DNA of 12,302 bases from CAZOZP01 sp964584325 (GTDB taxonomy: Bacteria > Bacteroidota > Ignavibacteria > Ignavibacteriales > Melioribacteraceae). Every line of letters starts with the position of its first letter. Position 1 is the first letter of the stretch. The DNA is taken from contig CAZOZP010000081.1 of NCBI GenBank assembly GCA_964584325.1, positions 1 to 12,302 of the forward strand. Direction: 5' to 3'. Shown piece after piece: positions 7,242 to 12,302 of this stretch. The translations under genes were made by a program, and so were the position numbers. Below the pieces are notes generated by a model. The model worked only from the letters and a program-made list of their open reading frames with translations, searched no databases and was not told the DNA's origin.

Positions 7242-7250
7242 TTGGGTTAA
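7231..7250 (+). repeat. 20-bp direct repeat, right copy
   Basis: Identical to 5166-5185. Its last bases overlap the rubrerythrin stop codon (TAA on the minus strand, 7247-7249) and the first base of the adjacent Phe codon. The repeat edge thus coincides with the end of a coding region. Confidence 0.85.
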
Positions 7251-7750
7251 AACTTCACGTATTTAGATTTTGATACCTTGCACACCGGACAGTCTTCTTC
7301 AACATTTCCGATAACTGTATGACCGCAAACCGGGCAAACCCATACATCAGCTTCAGGCATATCTTTTTTCTGTTCTGCATACACTTTTGCATCTATATAC
7401 ATTTTCTCGTGAATCAACTCAGCTTCAAGAGCATATTTCATTGTCCGCATAGCCGACTTTTCTTCCTGAAGCTCTGCAACCGCATAATAAGCCGGATACA
7501 TTTCATCGTTCTCGAAATTCTCGCCGCTGAAAGCAGTCTGCAGATTTGAAACAGTATCATTAATTCCGCCCAAAGCCCTTAGATGATTCTCGGCATGCAC
7601 TCTTTCGGCATAAGCAATTGCACGAAATAGTTTAGCTATCTGAGGATAACCTTCTTTTTCAGCTTTATCTGCGAAAATTGTATATTTCATAAAAGCCTGA
7701 CTTTCTCCTGCAAAGGCTGCTTTGAGATTTTCTTTTGTCATTTCCTTCAT
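7247..7750 (-). CDS. Rubrerythrin (diiron peroxidase with rubredoxin-like domain)
   Basis: Protein of 167 aa. An N-terminal ferritin-like four-helix domain carries the diiron ligands in AGESQAF (E16), AERVHAENH (E49, H52), AELQEEKSA (E93 and nearby E96/E97) and AELIHEKMY (E111, H114). A C-terminal rubredoxin-like domain has CPVCGH (139-144) and CPVC (154-157), giving the Fe(Cys)4 site. Proteins of this kind reduce hydrogen peroxide in the cytoplasm with electrons from rubredoxin or NAD(P)H-linked partners and are typical of anaerobic or microaerophilic bacteria. The first Met is preferred because AAGGAG lies 8 nt upstream; Met4 is a less likely start. Its stop codon lies in the 20-bp repeat that ends the neighbouring cassette, so the last residues (YVKF) could have been altered by insertion. 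It is transcribed separately from the M23 gene, 114 nt upstream on the same strand. Confidence 0.96.
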   Translation of the reverse strand: MKEMTKENLKAAFAGESQAFMKYTIFADKAEKEGYPQIAKLFRAIAYAERVHAENHLRALGGINDTVSNLQTAFSGENFENDEMYPAYYAVAELQEEKSAMRTMKYALEAELIHEKMYIDAKVYAEQKKDMPEADVWVCPVCGHTVIGNVEEDCPVCKVSKSKYVKF

Positions 7751-7758
7751 TCCCGTAA

Positions 7759-7764
7759 CTCCTT
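7759..7764 (-). promoter_or_regulatory. Shine-Dalgarno AAGGAG for rubrerythrin
   Basis: AAGGAG stands 8 nt before the ATG at 7750 on the minus strand. It is the strongest ribosome binding site in the window, fits high expression, and decides the start in favour of Met1. Confidence 0.8.
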
Positions 7765-7864
7765 TTATCTTTAATTATCTGGATTCTTCTTAATATTTAC
7801 AATATTAACCGGCACAAAAATATTAAAAATAAAAGGAATTACAACCATCATATAATTCAAGCTT

Positions 7865-8986
7865 TTAATTTTCAAAATTAAGAACAGTATTTTCTTCCAT
7901 CATTGAGTTTTCAATGAGGTAAGGCGTAACTTTCCCTGTTTCATAATCTCCGGCTTTGTAATATTTCTTTAATACAAAAGGCAGTCCTTTTGTAAATAAA
8001 AGTTCTGGACTCTCAGTTATCTGAAAATGCAGATGCGGTGCAGTTGAATTTCCCGAATTACCAAGCAAGGCTATAGGATCTCCTTCTTTTACAAAATCGC
8101 CGGTGTTAACCATAAATTTACCGGGCTGGCAGTGTGCATATAAAGCATACTGTCCGATTCCTATCTGAACAACTATATAATTGCCGCCGTATTCATCCAA
8201 AGTATTAAAAACGAGATTCTGAGCATCACCGTTGTTTTCCGGTCTTCCGTCCTTAATAGTTATTACTGTTCCATCTCCCACAGCATAAAGTGTATCGCCG
8301 TAATTGTGATAGGAAGAGTTCACCTTAGGATCGCCGCTGAAGTAATTATCCCAATTATCATCAAGCTTAAGATTATCGAAAGCAAATCTCTCTCCGCGGT
8401 ATATTTCACCATCCTTAAAGAACAAAACATAAAAATGATAACCCATTGAAGACTGATTTATAAAAAGCCAGTTCTTCCCTTTTACGGGAGATGAAATTCT
8501 TAAAGGAGATTCACTCAATCGGGGGAAGAATTCGGCTCCCTCAACAATCACTTCACTGCCTGCCTTGTTTGTAAACACAAACTTATGAGTAATGCCGGCG
8601 GGTATATTTTCAGCAAGGGGAATAGGTATCTGAATTGACATATAATAATGACTTATCTGATCAGGAGTATATAAATTCGAATTCGGCAGAGGGGATTTGT
8701 AAACATAAGGCAAATCCTCTTTATCTATCCTGAATATTTCAGCACCATTGGATTTATCAAACATTATTATTTCCTGCAAAGCAAGACTATCCTTTTCAAA
8801 TTCCCAGAACTTCAGAGTATAGGGAATTCTGTGAAATACTTCCGTGCGGTAAGGAATCTCATTCAGCACAACTGATACTTTTGTACTTAAATCATATTTC
8901 GGTTCTGTTGATGAACTCTTGCTGCAGGAAACCGACAAAAGCAGTATCATTGCCGGCAATACAAATAAATAGGAATTGAACTTCAT
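7865..8986 (-). CDS. Lipoprotein M23-family (lysostaphin-like) peptidase
   Basis: A 373-aa product from the ATG at 8986; an in-frame ATG 105 nt further upstream (9091) is not used in this call. At 8986 there is AGAGGC 5 nt upstream and a proper lipoprotein signal (hydrophobic 5-17, LSVSC with Cys21), whereas the longer form would bury the signal and overlap the upstream terminator. After an N-terminal beta-rich region of unknown role (30-165) comes an M23 domain of the subtype with RFAFD (200-204), YGDTLYAVGDGTV (229-241), YALYAHCQPG (280-289) and GNSGNSTAPHLHF (309-321). Probable zinc ligands by comparison with this subtype are H184, D204 and H320; H285 is the usual catalytic His. Family members cut peptidoglycan cross-bridges or other glycyl peptides. 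This one would be anchored to a membrane and act in the periplasm or at the surface. It is about 127 nt downstream of the SGNH-like gene, but a terminator lies between, so it probably has its own promoter. Confidence 0.9.
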   Translation of the reverse strand: MKFNSYLFVLPAMILLLSVSCSKSSSTEPKYDLSTKVSVVLNEIPYRTEVFHRIPYTLKFWEFEKDSLALQEIIMFDKSNGAEIFRIDKEDLPYVYKSPLPNSNLYTPDQISHYYMSIQIPIPLAENIPAGITHKFVFTNKAGSEVIVEGAEFFPRLSESPLRISSPVKGKNWLFINQSSMGYHFYVLFFKDGEIYRGERFAFDNLKLDDNWDNYFSGDPKVNSSYHNYGDTLYAVGDGTVITIKDGRPENNGDAQNLVFNTLDEYGGNYIVVQIGIGQYALYAHCQPGKFMVNTGDFVKEGDPIALLGNSGNSTAPHLHFQITESPELLFTKGLPFVLKKYYKAGDYETGKVTPYLIENSMMEENTVLNFEN

Positions 8987-8991
8987 TATTC

Positions 8992-8997
8992 GCCTCT
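8992..8997 (-). promoter_or_regulatory. Shine-Dalgarno AGAGGC for the M23 gene
   Basis: AGAGGC 5 nt before the ATG at 8986 on the minus strand. It supports the shorter reading frame that starts directly at the lipoprotein signal peptide. Confidence 0.65.
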
Positions 8998-9061
8998 CAA
9001 TATTAATTGAATAATCAGATAAAATTATCGGTGTTTTTAGCGAATATTTTAATCCCGGAAT

Positions 9062-9087
9062 AAAAAAAAGGCAGACAATAGCCTGCC
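9062..9087 (-). terminator. Intrinsic terminator of the SGNH-like T9SS gene
   Basis: Read on the minus strand, GGCAG and CTGCC form a short stem with an 8-nt loop, followed directly by eight T residues (9062-9069 as A on the plus strand). It lies 27 nt beyond the stop codon. A very similar arrangement with a 7-bp stem stands at 12165-12195. Confidence 0.8.
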
Positions 9088-9113
9088 CCAACTTTGTTAC
9101 GCTTCACGCATCA

Positions 9114-10250
9114 CTATTTAACCAACATCATTCGTCTTGATTCAATAAAGCTGCCGGATTCAATTCGGTAGATATATACACCGGAAGAAAGACCTTCTGC
9201 ATTGAACTTAACCTCATAGTTTCCTACTGATTTATGTTCATTCAGAAGAGTTGCAACTTCTTGTCCCAGTAAATTAAAAACAGTCAGTTTCACATTTCCG
9301 CTCTTTGGCAAAGAAAATCTTATTGTTGTAGTCGGATTAAACGGATTAGGATAATTCTGTTCTAAACTGAACTCAGACGGCGGCAGTGCATTATCTTCTG
9401 CATCAAGCGAAACATCCCAGCCGGCAAGTGCGGCCCACAACCACCAGGCAGCGTAAGTTTTCATATTTCCGTTAATCGGTTCCGAATGAGCAGGACTATA
9501 CTCAAACCAATCCACCCATTTCTCGTGAGAACCCTGCCATTGCTGTGCCCAGTTTGCATCAATATATCCGTCTCCGTCCGAATCATAATTGCATGCATCA
9601 TCTGCTCCTTTATTCAGATAGTAGTTTCCGTCCGGGTCATAGCTTTCAATATCGGCAAAATCAAACAGTATCTTATTATTTGAACGTACATAATTTCTTA
9701 TTTGCTCATTTCTCTGATTCAAATTACCGTCTTCCCCGGTACCGTCAAGATGACCTGTCATATAAACAAACTTAACATCCGGGAATTCATTTTCAAGAAC
9801 AGTCATTGAATCAAGATAGCATTGTATCATCCATTCTTCTGCCCAGCTTACCTGTCCGCACCAAGACCACATAACAACATTGATTTCGGAATTATCCGGA
9901 TTCTTCAGAAAGCTTCTTGTGGCACCAACCCAATCAGTAAAATTAGGATTCCCCAAATCATAAGCCCCGGGTATTCCGTAATCTTCCAAATGCAACGCAC
10001 CTTCCTCAATATATCCCAAAATACGGTAAGGATCTCCTTTCCATTCATAAAGCGCATACAGCCCTTCGCTTATTTGACTTCCGTGCGAAGTATGCTGATA
10101 AGCTATGTGCAGTTTTGCCTTGGCACTGTCAATCCACTCCGAAGGAATTTGTTCAAGTTTAATGTGATTGTGATCCGCAATAATAGGGTATTGCTGTGCA
10201 TAAACGGCTGCCGAAAACAAAACAGCCAAAAACAGTAACAGTTTTTTCAT
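9114..10250 (-). CDS. Secreted T9SS-sorted protein with SGNH-hydrolase-like domain
   Basis: A 378-aa product from the ATG at 10248-10250. This start is chosen over an upstream in-frame ATG (10307) because it begins a clean signal peptide (MKKLLLFLAVLFSAAVYAQQ) and has AGAGGC 4 nt upstream. The catalytic region (about 40-280) is not a family I can name with certainty. It shows HTSHGSQI (53-60), VVMWSWCGQ (125-133), VYMTGHLDG (162-170) and PAHSEPIN (253-260). The order Ser-containing block, Trp/Gly block, GH block and a late His resembles SGNH/GDSL-like hydrolases in which the GDS is replaced by HxSxG; this is inference. DSDGDGYID (223-231) resembles a calcium-binding loop. Residues 297-378 form a T9SS C-terminal sorting domain, starting LEQNYPNPFNPTTTIRFSLP and ending RRMMLVK. 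The protein should be exported by Sec, passed through the type IX system, and released or attached at the surface. Substrate is unknown. Confidence 0.85.
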   Translation of the reverse strand: MKKLLLFLAVLFSAAVYAQQYPIIADHNHIKLEQIPSEWIDSAKAKLHIAYQHTSHGSQISEGLYALYEWKGDPYRILGYIEEGALHLEDYGIPGAYDLGNPNFTDWVGATRSFLKNPDNSEINVVMWSWCGQVSWAEEWMIQCYLDSMTVLENEFPDVKFVYMTGHLDGTGEDGNLNQRNEQIRNYVRSNNKILFDFADIESYDPDGNYYLNKGADDACNYDSDGDGYIDANWAQQWQGSHEKWVDWFEYSPAHSEPINGNMKTYAAWWLWAALAGWDVSLDAEDNALPPSEFSLEQNYPNPFNPTTTIRFSLPKSGNVKLTVFNLLGQEVATLLNEHKSVGNYEVKFNAEGLSSGVYIYRIESGSFIESRRMMLVK

Positions 10251-10493
10251 ATTTGCCTCTGTCGATTTATTGATAAATACTTGTATTATCTGTCCGAATG
10301 TTTCCATCGTGTATATAAAAACCCTTATCAGAATTTATTTCACTGCCCATTCCAAACTTATACACTTCATTCACCTTTTGCAACTAAATATTTTGCCGGA
10401 TGTTGCTTGCGCACATTATATTCCTGAAAAAATATCTTTCAATTTAATTTCATATTCATTAGTTTGTAGTGTACACTATTTCACTATATTAAT
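10251..10493. other. Intergenic region upstream of the truncated polymerase gene
   Basis: These 243 nt of AT-rich DNA hold the promoter of the SGNH-like gene. I looked in all three plus frames for the missing polymerase N-terminal half (PHP domain, PDxD motif) and saw no trace. There is also no Shine-Dalgarno in front of the ATG at 10494. Confidence 0.5.
10255..10260 (-). promoter_or_regulatory. Shine-Dalgarno AGAGGC for the SGNH-like gene
   Basis: AGAGGC 4 nt before the ATG at 10250 on the minus strand. It decides the start at the signal peptide rather than 19 codons upstream. Confidence 0.65.
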
Positions 10494-12164
10494 ATGAATT
10501 CATCTTTTATAAATATCCGCGATTTCAAATTCCCCGGACAGGCGGGAATAATCAGTCTCAAACGTTCTCTTAAGAGCATGGCACGAGGTCTCGGTTTTGA
10601 TATTTTCGATTTTGAAATGCTTTTCCGCGATGAAGGTGTAAAAAGGCTCTTACGAGACGGAGATACAATCGGATGTTTCTATATTGAATCGCCCGGAATG
10701 CGTTCTCTTCTCAGAAAGCTTTCGTGCGACACATTCGAAATGCTTACGGCCGCAAGCTCTATTATCCGTCCCGGCGTAGCGGAAAGCGGAATGATGCAGG
10801 AATTCATTGAAAGGCACCGCACTCCGGCAAAAAGGAAATACCTTGTTCCTGAAATGGAACAGTATCTGGGAGAAACTTACGGGGTAATGATTTATCAGGA
10901 AGATGTAATTAAGGTTGCACATCACATTGCAGGCCTAACGCTTGAAGAAGCCGATCTTTTGCGAAGAGCCATGAGCGGAAAACTGAGATCTCATTCAGCA
11001 ATGGAGGGTTTGTCAAAAAAGTTTTTCACCTCTTGTGCAGAAAACGGACTTAGCTCTGCTGAAGCGCACGAATTATGGAGGCAAATCGAATCATTTGCAG
11101 GCTATGCTTTCTGCAAGGCGCACAGTGCATCTTTTGCACTTCTTTCATTTCAAGTAGCTTATCTCAAAGTGCACTTCCCTGCCCAGTTTATGGCAAGTGT
11201 ATTAAGCAATATGGGCGGATTTTATTTTCCCGGGGTTTACATTCAGGAAGCAAAGCGAATGGGACTTAAAGTACTTCTGCCCTGCATAAATGAAAGTCTT
11301 GGCAACTACACCGGGCGCGATGATCAACTTCGTATCGGACTTATGGCAATAGGCGGTCTTCCGGCAAAAACAATCTCAAGAATAGTGGAAGTCCGGAAAA
11401 AAGGCGGGCCTTACGATAATTTAAACACTTTTCTTTCCCGCACGGGCATAGGCCGGGAAGATGCATTCCTCCTGATTAAGTGCGGAGCAGCCGACTGCCT
11501 TAAGAAGACTCGTCCAACTCTTATGAGGCTGCTGGACTTATACTTCTGCAGTCCCGGTCTCCTTTATCCGGAATCCGGTTATCTTTTCGAAGCAGAGGAA
11601 AGCCGGCTGGAAAAAGAAATTCAAACCGATGCAGAATATACAATAGAACAGAAATGCGCAGCAGAGTATGAAGCATTCGGATATATGGTCAGTCGCCACC
11701 CTCTTGAATTTTACCCTGTACTTCAAAGAAGGAAAGATATAATTCCCTCTTCCGAAATACACAAATATGAAGGAAAGATGATTAAAATGGCAGGTTGGTA
11801 TATGACGGCAAAAAGAATCCGCACCAAAAAAGGAAGCATAATGAAATTCCTTTCGCTCGAAGACCTAAGCGGAACATTCGAAGCAATACTTTTTCCGGAA
11901 AAATATACCGAATATGCCGAACAGACTCTAGGGATGGGTCCTTATCTCATTGAAGGAAAAATTGATACACAGGGCGGGAATAATATTATAGTAAACCGGC
12001 TTGCAGTCCTTTCCTCTGTCACGGCACTTTCATCAACACAAAAAGACAGTGTGGAAAATGAATACTTCGGCGACAGGGAAAAAGTTTCGGAATCCGAATT
12101 CAGTATTGTCGAAGCCCTCGGAAAAGAAGAACTCAGAAGAGCATATACCGCCCGAATTGTGTAA
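10494..12164 (+). CDS. C-terminal half of a DnaE-type (error-prone, ImuC/DnaE2-like) DNA polymerase III alpha subunit; possibly a remnant
   Basis: The 556-aa frame matches only the second half of bacterial DnaE-type polymerases, which are about 1000-1160 aa. Present are DTIGCFYIESPGMRSLL (57-73), the IIRPGVAESGMM block (90-101), GETYGVMIYQEDVIKVAHH (126-144), EADLLRRAMSGK (152-163), FAGYAFCKAHSASFALLSFQ (201-220), a helix-hairpin-helix region (about 305-340) and an OB-fold (about 428-510). The wording of these blocks is that of the second, mutagenesis-type DnaE of Bacteroidota and Chlorobi. Missing are the PHP domain and the palm with the PDxD aspartates. Homology appears to begin at GQAGI (15-19); the residue expected to align with the third catalytic Asp (E. 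coli D555 in FDFLG) is K12. It therefore cannot polymerise DNA by itself. The frame is open and uninterrupted, but there is no ribosome binding site. A 5'-deleted remnant is likeliest; a split gene with the N-half elsewhere or an assembly join are alternatives. M29 is another possible start. Confidence 0.82.
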   Translation: MNSSFINIRDFKFPGQAGIISLKRSLKSMARGLGFDIFDFEMLFRDEGVKRLLRDGDTIGCFYIESPGMRSLLRKLSCDTFEMLTAASSIIRPGVAESGMMQEFIERHRTPAKRKYLVPEMEQYLGETYGVMIYQEDVIKVAHHIAGLTLEEADLLRRAMSGKLRSHSAMEGLSKKFFTSCAENGLSSAEAHELWRQIESFAGYAFCKAHSASFALLSFQVAYLKVHFPAQFMASVLSNMGGFYFPGVYIQEAKRMGLKVLLPCINESLGNYTGRDDQLRIGLMAIGGLPAKTISRIVEVRKKGGPYDNLNTFLSRTGIGREDAFLLIKCGAADCLKKTRPTLMRLLDLYFCSPGLLYPESGYLFEAEESRLEKEIQTDAEYTIEQKCAAEYEAFGYMVSRHPLEFYPVLQRRKDIIPSSEIHKYEGKMIKMAGWYMTAKRIRTKKGSIMKFLSLEDLSGTFEAILFPEKYTEYAEQTLGMGPYLIEGKIDTQGGNNIIVNRLAVLSSVTALSSTQKDSVENEYFGDREKVSESEFSIVEALGKEELRRAYTARIV

Positions 12165-12195
12165 TAAAAAAGGGCAGACATTTTACGCCTGCCCT
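12165..12195 (-). terminator. Intrinsic terminator of the right-edge T9SS gene
   Basis: AGGGCAG (12171-12177) pairs with CTGCCCT (12189-12195), with an 11-nt loop and six A residues at 12165-12170 that read as a T tract on the minus strand. It starts right after the polymerase stop codon (TAA 12162-12164) and belongs to the minus-strand gene entering from the right. Its layout copies the terminator at 9062-9087. Confidence 0.8.
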
Positions 12196-12225
12196 AACTT
12201 TGTTACTCTTCACTCATCACGATTC

Positions 12226-12302
12226 TTACTTTACCAACATCATCCGCTTTGAATCCGAAAAGCTTCCACTTTCTATCTTGTATATATACATTCCGGATGC
12301 CA
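12226..12302 (-). CDS. C-terminal end of a T9SS-sorted secreted protein (partial)
   Basis: Read on the minus strand from the window edge, one frame gives 24 residues and a TAA stop: ASGMYIYKIESGSF followed by SDSKRMMLVK. This is the last part of a Por/T9SS sorting domain and closely matches the tail of the SGNH-like protein (SGVYIYRIESGSF...SRRMMLVK). The body of the gene lies outside the window, so the function of the secreted domain is unknown. The gene is convergent with the truncated polymerase gene, 61 nt from its stop. Confidence 0.85.
   Translation of the reverse strand, partial: ASGMYIYKIESGSFSDSKRMMLVK

Noticed and set aside
7086..7250. CRISPR array
   Set aside because: Repeats are palindromic and not regularly spaced, there are no equal-length unique spacers, and no cas genes are seen.
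8987..9091. Longer start of the M23 gene at 9091
   Set aside because: It would put 35 extra residues before the lipoprotein signal peptide, overlap the upstream terminator, and lacks the AGAGGC site.
9822..10238. Plus-strand open frame of 138 codons inside the SGNH-like gene
   Set aside because: It is antisense to a gene with signal peptide and sorting domain, and its own sequence has no recognisable protein character.
10251..10307. Longer start of the SGNH-like gene at 10307
   Set aside because: The extra 19 residues precede a clean signal peptide, and the better ribosome binding site belongs to the ATG at 10250.
10494..12164. Split-intein DnaE as in cyanobacteria
   Set aside because: The start of the frame shows no intein C-fragment motifs and no Asn followed by a Cys/Ser extein junction; it runs straight into polymerase-like sequence.

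Overview
The window most likely comes from the Ignavibacteria side of the Bacteroidota/Chlorobi group. Two genes end in a Por/type IX secretion (T9SS) sorting domain with the LEQNYPNPFNPTT-type motif that is very common there. Several starts have a recognisable Shine-Dalgarno (AGGAGA, AAGGAG, or AGAGGC 4-5 nt before ATG), which fits Ignavibacteria better than the classical Bacteroidetes, where such sites are usually weak or absent. The DNA is AT-rich, and the left edge starts exactly at a dispersed repeat, so it may be a contig end.

Layout, left to right: a 75-bp palindromic repeat (1-75); a long leader; a DUF1846/UPF0371 gene (359-1876, +); tRNA-Arg(CCG) (1928-2001, +) with a strong hairpin terminator that probably also serves the convergent MscS-type channel gene (2078-3958, -); and a Na+/Ca2+ exchanger-family gene (4196-5146, +) divergent from the channel. 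Next comes an apparent cassette (5166-7250): a gene of the AAA-ATPase-like/PD-(D/E)XK family bounded by two identical 20-bp direct repeats. Its 3' part carries a second, inverted copy of the 75-bp repeat and two hairpins, and its right end reaches into the stop codon of the rubrerythrin gene (7247-7750, -). Beyond lie a lipoprotein M23-type peptidase gene (7865-8986, -) and a secreted SGNH-like T9SS protein gene (9114-10250, -). Then follows a DnaE-type polymerase gene that keeps only the C-terminal half (10494-12164, +). The window ends in the last 24 codons of another T9SS-sorted protein (minus strand).

The genes do not form one pathway. They look like housekeeping and envelope functions: ion and osmotic balance, oxidative stress, cell-wall turnover and protein secretion. 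They are interrupted by repeat-bounded accessory DNA. The items most worth a second look are the repeat-bounded AAA/PD-(D/E)XK cassette, the repeat family around it, the headless polymerase gene, and the T9SS gene ends that share both sorting tail and terminator.
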